64,000 bases of DNA, taken from positions 345,940 to 409,939 of the forward strand of contig NZ_BMJA01000001.1 of the NCBI RefSeq assembly GCF_014642835.1, given 5' to 3'. Below the pieces are notes generated by a model. The model worked only from the letters and a program-made list of their open reading frames with translations, had not been told where the DNA came from and did no database searches. Of this stretch, positions 30,381 through 39,530 are shown one piece after another; the stretch's first letter is position 1, and every line of letters begins with the position of its first letter. The DNA is from Dyella nitratireducens. GTDB lineage: Bacteria; Pseudomonadota; Gammaproteobacteria; Xanthomonadales; Rhodanobacteraceae. The translations under genes and the position numbers were made by a program.

Positions 30381-33338
30381 ATGGAAGACACGGTGAACCG
30401 TTATCAGCGACGGCTACTCTACGGCGGAGGCATGGTCATCTCGATCATGCTTGCCGCCGCCACCTGTGTCTTGTTGTATTCGATGGCCAGGGACGAGATA
30501 GCGCGGCGCTATGCCGACTTCGCTGTTCGAAAGCTGCTCGTCCAGCTCGAATTCCAGGCGCGTGACTTCGCGGTGCGTACGTTTATCGCCCACGAAGAAG
30601 CCGTGTGGCCCACGAGGGAATCGGCCTCCCCAGCCTTGATCGCCACCTTCGCAGCGCAGCATGGACGTGTCGTGTTGCAGGGCAATCCGCATTTCGCTCC
30701 TGTCCTGGCACTGGGTGACGTGACGCCGCAACAGCCCTCCGACACCTTCGGCCGCTATCTCGCACTTGCCAATGAGATGAGCTATCGGGCTGGTGCCTAT
30801 TTCAAATTGCAATCGCAAGCGATGTCGGGTTATTTGTACAGCCCGAGTCACGATTTCATCGTTTTCATTCCGGCTCCCGGACCAGACAGCACACTCCAAA
30901 CCCATGACGCCAACGATGTGCGCCGTCTGATTGGGACGATTGCACCGAGTGACAACGAACCGGGCCAATCCACGACATCGGATGTGTCGGCCACTTCCCG
31001 CTTGAGCTGGCTTGTGCCTGCGCTTGATCCCATTCAGCACCAGCAAGTGATACGACTGGTCGCCACAGCCTTCGATAACGGCAAGCCATTCGCCACCCTC
31101 ATCAGTAATTTGCCTACGCGTTCGGTGCTGGCAAAGCTTCCTGTAGATCAGTACGACACGGTGTCATTCATGGTTGACGGCAATGGCCAGGTCCTTTTGC
31201 ACACCCGGCATGGCCTGCCGTCAGAAAATAGTATTTACTTGGCGCTACACACTCTGCCTACGCTACACAGCGAGCAGCCGGTTGCGATGTTCCGCGACGG
31301 TATGTTCATCATCAGCCAGGGCATCCAAGGCACCGACTGGACGCTGATCCATACCTTTTCGTGGGGCACCCTCATCGTCGCACTGTGGCCGAAACTGGCC
31401 GCCTGTGTAGCCACCCTGCTGCTTGTGATCGGCCTGATCTGGATTGCACTGGTGTGGCTGGACCGCAAAGTGTTCATACCTGCGTGGCGCCGCTCGCAAC
31501 GCATCGTGGAAAGCGAGAACCTCAATCGCACCATGATCACTACCGCGCCGTTCGGCTTTGCGTTGATGGGTTTGCACGACAAGGCAGTGCTTCTTCAGAA
31601 CGACGTGATGCGCGCTTACGATGCACAGATACAAGGTGACGAGCCGCTGCATCGCAAGCTGATGCGCCTGTTTGACCCGGATCCTGCAGCACCCGAATGG
31701 CAGCATGATCTGGAAACAGCCATCGCGATGAAAGACGACACCACCTCCGATCTGCTGGTGAGCCTTATGCGCACCCGCTACCAGGGCAACGACGTGGTGC
31801 TATGCAATTTCACGGACATCACTGCGCGCAAGAACACCGAGCGCAAGCTGGATGAAGCACGCCGCGCGGCTGATACCGCGAATGAGGCGAAATCGGCCTT
31901 TCTCGCCACCATGAGCCACGAAATACGCACGCCGCTCAACGCTATCCTCGGCAATCTCGAATTGCTCGATCGATCGCCGCTGCTGCCCGAACAAAGCGAA
32001 CGCCTGAACACCATCACCTCGTCTTCTTATGCACTGCTGGACACGATCAGCAGCGTGCTGGATTTCTCCAAGATCGAATCGGGAGAAATGCCCATCGAAA
32101 CCCTGCGCTTCGACCTGGCCGATCTGATTCGCCAGATCGGCGCGATGTTTGCGCCGATCGTGGCAGCCAAAGGTATCCAGTTCGATTGCGTGATCGACGA
32201 TGCGCTTGCATCGCATTACCTCGGCGATCCGACACGTATCCGACAGATCGTCACGAATCTGCTCAGCAATGCCGTGAAGTTTACAGCGCAAGGTGACATT
32301 ACGCTGGAGGTTTATCTTGGTGGCGATACCGGCGAAGACTCGCCCATTGTTGTTGGTGTCAGCGATACGGGCGTGGGCATCACACTGGAGCAGCAGCGAG
32401 TGCTGTTCCAACCCTTTGCTCAGGCGGATTCATCCGTCGCGCGACGCTTTGGTGGAACCGGGCTCGGGCTTGCGTTATGCAAGCGGCTTACTGAATTGAT
32501 GCATGGGACGATCGCGGTAAAGAGCGAGCTTGGTGTCGGCAGCACATTCATGGTCACGCTGCCGCTGCGAGTGGCCACGCCTGCAGATCATGTACTCCGC
32601 AACACCGATGCCATGCCACGTCCCATCGGACATATACCTGATCGCGAGCACCCGCTACGCATGCTGGTGGTAGACGATCATCCCGCCAATCGCGTGCTGA
32701 TCCAGGAGCAAATGAAAACACTCGGCTACCAGACCGATGTTTCCGAAGATGGCCACCACGCCCTGCAGTGCTTTGCCCAGGCGCGTTACGACGTGGTCAT
32801 GACCGACCTCAGCATGCCGGGCATGGATGGCTATACGCTCGCACAAACCTTGCGTTCGCAGGGTGTGACCATTCCCATCATCGCCATCACCGCCAGCGCG
32901 AGCATTACCGAGCACGAACGCTGTGCCGCAGTGGGTATGGATGCCGTGCTGGTGAGACCTATCCTGCTGGATACGATCGATCGCCTGATACGCCAGCTCG
33001 TCAGCCGAACGGTCGAGTCGGACCGCCCTATCGCTGCGCCGCAGGATCTGGCCTATGGCCCGTTACCAGCGAAAGTCCACGCGCTGATGCAGCAAACCTT
33101 GCAGCAGTCGATGGAAGCCCTGAGCGCGGCATTGGACCAGGGTGATTGGAAAAGCGTGCGCGATCATTTGCATGCGTTGCGTGGATCGTTCGCCTTGATT
33201 GGCGAGTTGGAAACGGCCGATAGCGTCAGGCAGATGGAAGAACTGGCCGCCAACCATGACCAGCAGGCGTTGAAAACGGCCATGCGTGTGTTTGCTGAGC
33301 GTGCGTCGTCCGTGTTGGATCAACGCCCGGCCGTGTGA
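30381..33338 (+). CDS. Hybrid sensor histidine kinase with receiver and Hpt domains (RcsC/BvgS-like)
   Basis: A 985-residue inner-membrane phosphorelay kinase. It has TM1 at about residues 14-35, a periplasmic sensor of about 300 residues, TM2 at about 332-357 ('ACVATLLLVIGLIWIALVW'), a PAS-like linker, HisKA with H513 in 'MSHEIRTPLN', a HATPase_c with 'GGTGLGLALC', a receiver domain with phospho-acceptor D809 ('MTDLSMPGMDG'), and a C-terminal Hpt with H931 ('HALRGS'). The expected relay is H513 to D809 to H931 to an external regulator, most likely the adjacent LuxR-type protein. The gene is divergent from the Ig-like adhesin-type gene and shares its intergenic region. The signal is unknown. 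Confidence 0.93.
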   Translation: MEDTVNRYQRRLLYGGGMVISIMLAAATCVLLYSMARDEIARRYADFAVRKLLVQLEFQARDFAVRTFIAHEEAVWPTRESASPALIATFAAQHGRVVLQGNPHFAPVLALGDVTPQQPSDTFGRYLALANEMSYRAGAYFKLQSQAMSGYLYSPSHDFIVFIPAPGPDSTLQTHDANDVRRLIGTIAPSDNEPGQSTTSDVSATSRLSWLVPALDPIQHQQVIRLVATAFDNGKPFATLISNLPTRSVLAKLPVDQYDTVSFMVDGNGQVLLHTRHGLPSENSIYLALHTLPTLHSEQPVAMFRDGMFIISQGIQGTDWTLIHTFSWGTLIVALWPKLAACVATLLLVIGLIWIALVWLDRKVFIPAWRRSQRIVESENLNRTMITTAPFGFALMGLHDKAVLLQNDVMRAYDAQIQGDEPLHRKLMRLFDPDPAAPEWQHDLETAIAMKDDTTSDLLVSLMRTRYQGNDVVLCNFTDITARKNTERKLDEARRAADTANEAKSAFLATMSHEIRTPLNAILGNLELLDRSPLLPEQSERLNTITSSSYALLDTISSVLDFSKIESGEMPIETLRFDLADLIRQIGAMFAPIVAAKGIQFDCVIDDALASHYLGDPTRIRQIVTNLLSNAVKFTAQGDITLEVYLGGDTGEDSPIVVGVSDTGVGITLEQQRVLFQPFAQADSSVARRFGGTGLGLALCKRLTELMHGTIAVKSELGVGSTFMVTLPLRVATPADHVLRNTDAMPRPIGHIPDREHPLRMLVVDDHPANRVLIQEQMKTLGYQTDVSEDGHHALQCFAQARYDVVMTDLSMPGMDGYTLAQTLRSQGVTIPIIAITASASITEHERCAAVGMDAVLVRPILLDTIDRLIRQLVSRTVESDRPIAAPQDLAYGPLPAKVHALMQQTLQQSMEALSAALDQGDWKSVRDHLHALRGSFALIGELETADSVRQMEELAANHDQQALKTAMRVFAERASSVLDQRPAV

Positions 33339-33339
33339 C

Positions 33340-33415
33340 CGTAGGTTGGGGTGTAAAACCCAACATCGCCATGCGCACAGACATCATGATGTTGGGGTTT
33401 GCACCCCAACCTACG
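33340..33415. repeat. REPIN-like repeat, gtaggttggggt family, copy 1
   Basis: An inverted pair (gtaggttggggtgtaaa...ttgcaccccaacctac) of about 76 bp between the convergent kinase and regulator genes. It contains the regulator's TAG stop (33411-33413). Other copies lie at 40331-40406 and 43277-43352. Confidence 0.85.
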
Positions 33416-34097
33416 AACCTTTCGGCGCACCCGGCTGCGATGAGGACGCGACAATCCCGTGCTCCATCGCATAACGCAACAGATCGACATCGCGCTCGAT
33501 GCCCAGCTTCTGCATCGCGCGCGCTTTCTGCGTGCTGATCGTCTTCTTGCTACGGCTCACGCGCTCCGCAATCTCGTTGATGGTCAGGCCGCTCGCATAG
33601 AGCCGCAGCACCTCCAGCTCACGCTTGCTCAACGGTTGCGGTGCATTCCCGCCGCGCCGATCCATGTCGCGCAGGCTCATGCTTTTTTCGATGGATGGCG
33701 AGTAATAGGTGCCACCCGTTGCAGCGGCATGAATAGCGGGAATCAGATGGCTCACTGCGTCCGACTTGCTGACAATGCAGACGATACCTTGCCCCTGCAA
33801 TGCACTGAGCACGGCCGGATTGTCCAGCATGGTCAATACGACCAGCTTCACCGAAGGGTAGCGCCGCTGGAGAAAGGAAAAAAACGCGATGCCGTCACCG
33901 TGTTCGTTGCCCGGCATGGAATAGTCGGAAACGAGCACATCGCAACAGCCGGTATCCAGGATGCGGATCAGCTCGGTCGAGTTGCCCGCCGTGCCGGTCA
34001 ATTGAATGGTGCTAACGGAAGAGAGGCGATATTCGACACCTGCGATCATCCCCGGATGATCGTCCGCAAGCACCACTCTTAGTGAAAAGCCATCCAT
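33411..34097 (-). CDS. LuxR-family response regulator (RcsB/NarL-like)
   Basis: A 228-residue regulator with an N-terminal receiver domain (acidic pair in 'VVLADDHPG', phospho-acceptor D58 in 'VSDYSMPG', T and K of the switch in 'VVLTML' and 'VSKSD') and a C-terminal LuxR helix-turn-helix ('LSKRELEVLRLYASGLTINEIAERV'). ATG 34097 is chosen since the receiver starts there; the frame continues back to 34172 without similarity. It is convergent with the hybrid kinase, whose Hpt domain it probably accepts phosphate from. Its likely targets are the surface-protein genes nearby, but no binding site was identified. Confidence 0.9.
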   Translation of the reverse strand: MDGFSLRVVLADDHPGMIAGVEYRLSSVSTIQLTGTAGNSTELIRILDTGCCDVLVSDYSMPGNEHGDGIAFFSFLQRRYPSVKLVVLTMLDNPAVLSALQGQGIVCIVSKSDAVSHLIPAIHAAATGGTYYSPSIEKSMSLRDMDRRGGNAPQPLSKRELEVLRLYASGLTINEIAERVSRSKKTISTQKARAMQKLGIERDVDLLRYAMEHGIVASSSQPGAPKGS

Positions 34098-34321
34098 TTG
34101 CCGCCCTTGGGTCCGTTGCGCATTCGACCATGAAAGTATCCGGCGGCGAATCGATGCGTATTCGTGTCGCACCGGTGAACGGGAACGGCGCCGATGGTAC
34201 GCCAGTTGGGTCGCCTAAGACACCGTCCTGAAGCAGGCAAGAACGGCTGGCTGCTGCAGCACATACGCCACCGCAGCCGGCTCGTTATGATCGGCCCCAC
34301 CCGTCGACAAAGGAGTGCATC

Positions 34322-35779
34322 ATGCCGATCAACTACCGAACTGTTCTGGCCGTCGCTATCGCCACGTTATGCGGTGTCTCGCGCGCCGAAGCCGCCGATG
34401 GTGCGTCGATGACCCTGTATCGCAGCGATAGTCCTGCTTTGTACTCAAGCAGCGGCGACAGCGACGTCAACAACGGTTACGCCGTGGTGCGCGAGCAGCG
34501 CAACGTGACGTTGCAGTCTGGCGTACACGACCTGGTACTGGGCGATCTGCCCAATCATCTGGACGCCGAGGCCATGGCACTTGGGTTTCCCGGTGGCGAG
34601 GCCAAAGTCATCTCCCAGCGGCTGCTGCTTGGCCAAGGCCCCAACGCGGCATTGACTGGCTTGACAGGCAGCAGCATCAACGTGCTGGGCGACAACGGTC
34701 AAGCGCTGGCGAGCGGCACGTTGCTGCGTGCCGGTGAAGATGGGTTGGTGGTGAGCACGGATCACGGCACCACACTGATTCGCCAATATGCCGCAGTCAG
34801 TACGGCAGGCGACCATTTTCCGACCGGCTCCAGCCTGCGCCTGCGCGTCGATGCCTCGCGCAGCGGCCAGGCTGATGCCACGCTGAGCTATCCCACCTCC
34901 GGCATCGGCTGGCGCGCGGCCTATGTCGCCACGCTGCAACCAGGCAATACGTGCAGCATGCAATTCGAATCGCGCGCCAGCATTGCCAATCGCAGCGGCC
35001 GCGACTGGCACGATACGAACCTCACCCTGATTGCCGGCGAACCCAACTTTGCCAAAACCACAGGCCCGCGCCCGATGATGATGCGTGCCATGGCGGCGGC
35101 AGCGCCGGCCGAGCCATTGCCGGAACAATCGTCCATGGGTGATTACCGCAGTTACACCCTGCCTGCGCCCGTCGATCTCCCTGATGGCAGCATCAGCCAG
35201 GTGCCGCTCTACGCTGCGCGCACGGTGAGCTGCGAGCGCACGTCGCTTTACGAGAACGGCGGCAATTGGATGCCGCCGCAGCCGATGCTCAACGAAACGT
35301 TTAATACCGACAGCAACACCAGTGTCATCAGCACGCTGCGCTTCACCGCTTTCGATAGCCTGCCTGCCGGTTACCTGCGTGTGCTCACCGCCGATCGCAA
35401 CGGCGTGCCGCAATTCATCGGCGAAGGACGCATCAACGACACGCCCAAGGGCAGCGATGCCACGATGACGCTGGGCACGGCTTTCGATTTACGCGGTCAG
35501 CGCGAGCGCACCGGTTTTCATGTCGACAAGGCCGGCCGCACCATGGACGAAGCGTTCCGAATTACGCTCACCAATGCTGGTGAGAGTGCACGCACGGTCA
35601 CGGTGCGTGAGCATCCGAACCGCTGGCGCGAGTGGACGGTCACGTCGTCGACCGTGAAGCCCAGCAAACAAACTACGGATACGTTGGAATTCAAGGTCGA
35701 TGTGCCCGCCAACGGCAAGGCCGTGCTCGACTATGGCGTACGCTATACCTGGACGGCTGACGTGCAGCCGCAATCCTGA
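34322..35779 (+). CDS. Secreted DUF4139 domain-containing protein
   Basis: A 485-residue exported protein of unknown function. The signal peptide is 'MPINYRTVLAVAIATLCGVSRAEA|ADG'. The mature part matches the DUF4139 family: an N-terminal 'QRNVTLQSGVHDLVLGDLP' segment, a central 'SYPTSGIGWRAAYVA' beta-rich segment and a C-terminal 'EWTVTSSTVKPSKQTTDTLEFKVDVPANGKA' Ig-like end. It probably works in the periplasm or outside. It is 16 bp upstream of the isomerase gene with which it may be co-transcribed, and divergent from the response regulator across 224 bp. Confidence 0.85.
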   Translation: MPINYRTVLAVAIATLCGVSRAEAADGASMTLYRSDSPALYSSSGDSDVNNGYAVVREQRNVTLQSGVHDLVLGDLPNHLDAEAMALGFPGGEAKVISQRLLLGQGPNAALTGLTGSSINVLGDNGQALASGTLLRAGEDGLVVSTDHGTTLIRQYAAVSTAGDHFPTGSSLRLRVDASRSGQADATLSYPTSGIGWRAAYVATLQPGNTCSMQFESRASIANRSGRDWHDTNLTLIAGEPNFAKTTGPRPMMMRAMAAAAPAEPLPEQSSMGDYRSYTLPAPVDLPDGSISQVPLYAARTVSCERTSLYENGGNWMPPQPMLNETFNTDSNTSVISTLRFTAFDSLPAGYLRVLTADRNGVPQFIGEGRINDTPKGSDATMTLGTAFDLRGQRERTGFHVDKAGRTMDEAFRITLTNAGESARTVTVREHPNRWREWTVTSSTVKPSKQTTDTLEFKVDVPANGKAVLDYGVRYTWTADVQPQS

Positions 35780-35795
35780 TCAGGGGAATCTCTTC

Positions 35796-36554
35796 ATGCT
35801 CAACATCATCAGGCACGAGGCCGTTGTCGAAATCCAGATGGCGCGTCCGCCGGTCAATGCGCTGAATCTGGATCTGTTGCAAGCGTTGCAAAAGGCATTG
35901 GCGGATGCCGTGCACGAAGAGGCGCGCGGCGTCTTGCTATCCGGCGCACAAGGCATGTTCTCGGCCGGCGTGGATGTGCCGGCGCTGCTGACGCGCGACC
36001 GTGCTGGCGTACGTGAATACTGGCGCGAGTTCTTCGCCACCTGTGCCGCCCTCGCCCACTTGCCGATACCGGTCGTCGCCGCGATCACCGGCCATAGCCC
36101 TGCTGGCGGTGCGGTGCTTTCGCTGTTCTGCGATTACCGCGTGATGGCGCAAGGCCCCTACCGCATCGGCTTGAACGAGGTGCAGGTGGGGTTGATTGCG
36201 CCGGATTGCATCCAGATGGCGTTGCGTCGCGTGGTGGGTGCGTATCGTGCGGAGCGCTTGCTGGTTTCCGGTGCGCTGATTGATGCGGAGCAGGCGCTGG
36301 CCTTTGGCTTTGTCGACGAACTCACCGCCGTGGATCAAGTCGCTACGCGCGCGTTGCATTGGCTGGGTGAAACCATTGCCCTGCCCTCACACGCCATGCT
36401 GGAAACACGCAAGATTGCACGCGCGGATTTGACGCGCACGTATGCGGATATCGATGCCTTGCCGATTGATGCGTTCGTGGATGCGTTCTTCCATCCGCAA
36501 ACGCAGGCGACATTGCAGGCTTTGGTGGAGAGGCTAAAAAACAAAGCCAAATGA
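35796..36554 (+). CDS. Delta3,Delta2-enoyl-CoA isomerase-like crotonase (ECI1-like)
   Basis: A 252-residue crotonase-fold protein. It has the oxyanion-hole segments 'GMFSAGVDV' and 'HSPAGGAVLSLFCDYR'. The first hydratase glutamate (as in GGCELA) is absent, while the second is present in 'IGLNEVQVGLIAP'. That pattern and sequence follow mitochondrial ECI1 (GLNETQLGIIAP) better than enoyl-CoA hydratases, suggesting isomerisation of 3-enoyl-CoA to 2-enoyl-CoA in unsaturated fatty acid oxidation. ATG 35796 is preceded by AGGGGA. It follows the DUF4139 gene by 16 bp. Confidence 0.85.
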   Translation: MLNIIRHEAVVEIQMARPPVNALNLDLLQALQKALADAVHEEARGVLLSGAQGMFSAGVDVPALLTRDRAGVREYWREFFATCAALAHLPIPVVAAITGHSPAGGAVLSLFCDYRVMAQGPYRIGLNEVQVGLIAPDCIQMALRRVVGAYRAERLLVSGALIDAEQALAFGFVDELTAVDQVATRALHWLGETIALPSHAMLETRKIARADLTRTYADIDALPIDAFVDAFFHPQTQATLQALVERLKNKAK

Positions 36555-36588
36555 GGCGTTATTGCCTTAAAAACGAACCTTGCCATAT

Positions 36589-36673
36589 GGCCGTCATGCC
36601 CGCGAAAGCGGGCATCCACCTTGCTCCGATGCATCCTTAAAAATGGATGCCCGCTTTCGTGGGCATGATGGCC
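36589..36673. repeat. REPIN-like inverted pair (gtcatgcccgcgaaagcgggc variant)
   Basis: ggccgtcatgcccgcgaaagcgggcatccac is mirrored by ggatgcccgctttcgtgggcatgatggcc. It lies between the convergent isomerase and sulfurtransferase genes. A shorter related palindrome (ggatcccggtctttgccgggatgac) follows at about 36747-36771. Confidence 0.8.
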
Positions 36674-36787
36674 GTGAGGTAATAGCACATACGGCGTGTT
36701 AAGCACTCAACACGAGTTTTGCGTGCTTCGCACGGCGAATTTGACCGGATCCCGGTCTTTGCCGGGATGACGAGAAAAAACGTCAAC

Positions 36788-37636
36788 CTACCCGTTTCCG
36801 GTTGCGACCGGGCGTGATGTATCACTGATCCACCCGCTCCACGACGGCGCATACAAACGCGAACCTGTAAGCCCTGCATGCTCCATCGCCAGCAAGTTGT
36901 GGCAAGCGGTAACACCGGAGCCGCACATATGCACCACCTGTTCCGGTGCGTGGTCACCGATCACGGCGCGAAATGCTTCACGCAATTCGGCCGGTGACTT
37001 GAATCGTCCATCCGCCTGCAGGTTGTCGGTAAACGGCCGATTCGCCGCGCCAGGCACATGGCCCGCGACGCGATCGATCGGCTCCACCTCACCGCGATAA
37101 CGCGGCGTAGCGCGTGCATCGATGAGTAGTTCATCCCGCCTGCTGCCGATTGCCGCGTGATCGATGACTACCTGGCTGCTCTCGTAGTGCACGCTGACCT
37201 GCGTCGGCTGGCGTTGCGGAATCTCCCGCGACACCGGCAGGTTCGCCGCCTTCCACGCCGCATGGCCGCCATTCAGCACGGCCGCTTCGCGTACGCCGCA
37301 CAAACGCAGCAGCCACCACAAGCGCGCTGCCGCGAGCGAACCGTTGTTGGCGTCGTAGCTCACCACCTGCAAGCCGGGACGCCAGCCCAGGCGCGAAAGC
37401 AGCGCAGAAAAGGCTTCTTCGGTGGGCAACGGATGACGGCCCAGACCAAGCTTGACGCGCCCCAGATCAGACAGGTCGCGATCGAGATGCGCAAACATCG
37501 CACCGGGAATATGTTCAGCGCGGTAATCGCGCTCACCCTTGTCGGCGTCGGCGAGATCGAAACGGCAATCGACGATCAGCACACCATCCGGCGACATCGC
37601 CGCCAGTTCTTCGGCTGTGATCAAGGTGCTTTTCAT
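36788..37636 (-). CDS. sseA: 3-mercaptopyruvate/thiosulfate sulfurtransferase (tandem rhodanese)
   Basis: A 282-residue protein of two rhodanese domains. The catalytic loop 'CGSGVTA' (Cys238) in the second domain is the type found in mercaptopyruvate sulfurtransferases; the first domain carries the inactive 'YDANNGSLAA' loop. It moves sulfur from 3-mercaptopyruvate to thiophilic acceptors in the cytoplasm. Its start overlaps the NUDIX gene stop by 4 bp, so it is the last gene of a DUF1289-nudL-sseA operon. Confidence 0.93.
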   Translation of the reverse strand: MKSTLITAEELAAMSPDGVLIVDCRFDLADADKGERDYRAEHIPGAMFAHLDRDLSDLGRVKLGLGRHPLPTEEAFSALLSRLGWRPGLQVVSYDANNGSLAAARLWWLLRLCGVREAAVLNGGHAAWKAANLPVSREIPQRQPTQVSVHYESSQVVIDHAAIGSRRDELLIDARATPRYRGEVEPIDRVAGHVPGAANRPFTDNLQADGRFKSPAELREAFRAVIGDHAPEQVVHMCGSGVTACHNLLAMEHAGLTGSRLYAPSWSGWISDTSRPVATGNG

Positions 37637-38226
37637 GGCTGTTCCATCCTTTGCAGAAGATTCATCAAGATGGCGGCCGTAGCGCCCCAGATGCGACGGC
37701 CTTCGTACTGGAACTCCACCATCTCGCGCCGATGGCCGCGGAAGTTCATGGTGTAGCGTTTCACGTTCGACGGATCGACGAAGAACGCCAGCGGCACCTC
37801 GAACACCTCGGCCACTTCATCAGGCGCCGGATGAAAACGTGCCTCGGCGTCGATGCGCGCCACCACCGGCGTGATGCAGAAGCCGCTGATGGTTTCGAAG
37901 CAATCCAGATAGCCCAGAGGGGTTACCAGTGTGGGGTTGAGGCCGATCTCTTCTTCCGTTTCACGCAGTGCGGTGGTCAGCGCATCGGCGTCCGTGGGAT
38001 CGGCGCTGCCGCCGGGGAACGCAACCTGCCCTGCGTGTGAGCTGAGATGATCCGTACGCACCGTGAAAACCATGCGCAGCTGCTGTTCGTCGCGCACGCC
38101 GATCAGCACGGCAGCCGAGCGGCGCTCAACTTCACCGATCAACTCGGTCATCTCGGCATGATTCCAGCCAGGCGGCAGCGGTGGCTGCGACAGCGGACGC
38201 AGGGCGCGCTGCAGGGTTTGCATCAT
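37633..38226 (-). CDS. nudL: CoA pyrophosphatase, NUDIX family (NudL)
   Basis: A 197-residue NUDIX hydrolase. The box 'FPGGSADPTDADALTTALRETEEEIGL' region has the REXXEEXG core and the 'DPTDAD' spacing of CoA pyrophosphatases (NudL), which split CoA and its derivatives into 3',5'-ADP and phosphopantetheine. The first of two adjacent ATG codons (38226) is used; both overlap the stop of the DUF1289 gene. The stop overlaps sseA. Confidence 0.9.
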   Translation of the reverse strand: MMQTLQRALRPLSQPPLPPGWNHAEMTELIGEVERRSAAVLIGVRDEQQLRMVFTVRTDHLSSHAGQVAFPGGSADPTDADALTTALRETEEEIGLNPTLVTPLGYLDCFETISGFCITPVVARIDAEARFHPAPDEVAEVFEVPLAFFVDPSNVKRYTMNFRGHRREMVEFQYEGRRIWGATAAILMNLLQRMEQP

Positions 38227-38414
38227 GCGGGTTCGCGTGCGGGCAGCACCACGTCCATGAAGTGTGAACGTTCGAGGTCGCTCATGCTGCGCCAGCGGGC
38301 GATTTCATCGCCGGTGCGGAAGCAGCCTTCGCAATAGCCGCGTGCATCGAGTCGGCAAATGCCGACGCACGGACTCAGAATGGCTTGAGGGGGAAGCGGG
38401 GACGGGTTTGACAT
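38223..38414 (-). CDS. DUF1289 domain-containing protein
   Basis: A 63-residue protein with the DUF1289 cysteine pattern 'CVGICRLD..GYCEGCFRT..EIARW', probably a small metal- or Fe-S-binding protein; its function is unknown. Family members often lie beside NUDIX or folate-related genes. It is the first gene of the operon, overlapping nudL (ATGATG). Confidence 0.9.
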   Translation of the reverse strand: MSNPSPLPPQAILSPCVGICRLDARGYCEGCFRTGDEIARWRSMSDLERSHFMDVVLPAREPA

Positions 38415-38449
38415 GCGGCCGACATGCTAACGCACACGCCGTGCCGGCG

Positions 38450-39202
38450 TCAGGGCCCTGCGGCTTGGGGATTCGGCGGCTTGATATCCAGCAACTCGAT
38501 GTCGAATACCAGTGCCTGGTTCGGGCCGATGCGCGGCAGCGCACCCTGCTCGCCATAGGCAAGTGCAGGCGGAATAACCACCTTCCACCGGTCGCCCACA
38601 TGCATGCGCGGAATCACGTACTGCCAGCCGCGAAGCACCTTGTCGACGCCAAACGTTACAGGGTGGCCATGCGCCCAGGTGCTATCGAACTCGGTACCGT
38701 CGATCAGCATGCCGCGATAGTTGACGGTGACCTGACTATCGATACCCGGATTGAGCGTGCCGTCGCCCGTTTTGATCACCGAATACTGGATGCCGGAGGG
38801 AAGCTGCACCACACCGGCCAGCGTCGCGTTGTGCGCCAGGTAGTCGGCGCTTTTCTTGGCATTCTCGGCGGCGATACGGTTGAACTCGGCCATGGCCTGT
38901 TCGTGCATGCGCTCGCCCAGGCTGACCAGCTGGTTGTACATGTCTTGCCGGGACACGGACGGTGGACGCTTGGCGTAGGCGTCCTCAATAGCTTTCTGCA
39001 GCACAGCCATGTCCACCGGGATATCGCCGTCGGAGAATTGCGTGCCGATGCGGTAGCCGATGGCGTAGGAAAGCTTGTGCTTGTCGAGCTTTGCCGCCGG
39101 GGGTTGCGGTTGCGACGAGCCGGACGCGTCCGTTCCCTGTGCATGGACCGCGCATGCGGCAAGCAACAGTAGAACAGGCATCAACCAACGCGCAGGTGTC
39201 AT
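38450..39202 (-). CDS. FKBP-type peptidyl-prolyl cis-trans isomerase (FkpA/Mip-like)
   Basis: A 250-residue exported foldase. The signal peptide 'MTPARWLMPVLLLLAACAVHA|QG' contains a cysteine, but cleavage by signal peptidase I fits better than a lipobox. The N-terminal Mip-like dimerisation region (residues about 35-130, 'KLSYAIGYRIGTQF') is helical. The C-terminal FKBP domain has 'VTVNYRGMLIDGTEFDST', 'VLRGWQ' and 'IPPALAYGEQG'. ATG 39202 follows GGAG by 7 bases. It helps fold periplasmic or outer-membrane proteins. Confidence 0.93.
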   Translation of the reverse strand: MTPARWLMPVLLLLAACAVHAQGTDASGSSQPQPPAAKLDKHKLSYAIGYRIGTQFSDGDIPVDMAVLQKAIEDAYAKRPPSVSRQDMYNQLVSLGERMHEQAMAEFNRIAAENAKKSADYLAHNATLAGVVQLPSGIQYSVIKTGDGTLNPGIDSQVTVNYRGMLIDGTEFDSTWAHGHPVTFGVDKVLRGWQYVIPRMHVGDRWKVVIPPALAYGEQGALPRIGPNQALVFDIELLDIKPPNPQAAGP

Positions 39203-39530
39203 TGCATTCTCCAGGCTACAAAACCGCCCAACGCTCCCTGGCAGCCGACATCCTTGAGCGGCCGCCATACGGGTAAACAAAACTGGCGAGTACGACTTGG
39301 AGACATGGGGCGGGCTCTAAGCATACGGCGAAAGCCGTCATCGTAGGCAGTTCACTGGCTCGATGCCGCTATAACGAACGTTCAGCGCAGCGAGGGGACT
39401 GCTCAACATCCCCACGGGCGGCGATCACCGGATGGCATGGCAGAGACATCGAACTGGCAGTGAGAAAGCCAGGAGCGGCAAAGGTTCCCGCTGCTAAAAT
39501 CAGTGCCTTATCCTTCTCAGGGAGCCCAAC
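39203..39530. other. 328-bp intergenic region between divergent FKBP and enoyl-CoA hydratase genes
   Basis: I see no gene, repeat or clear promoter here beyond the ribosome binding sites at both edges (GGAG near 39210; GGGAG near 39521). Confidence 0.5.
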
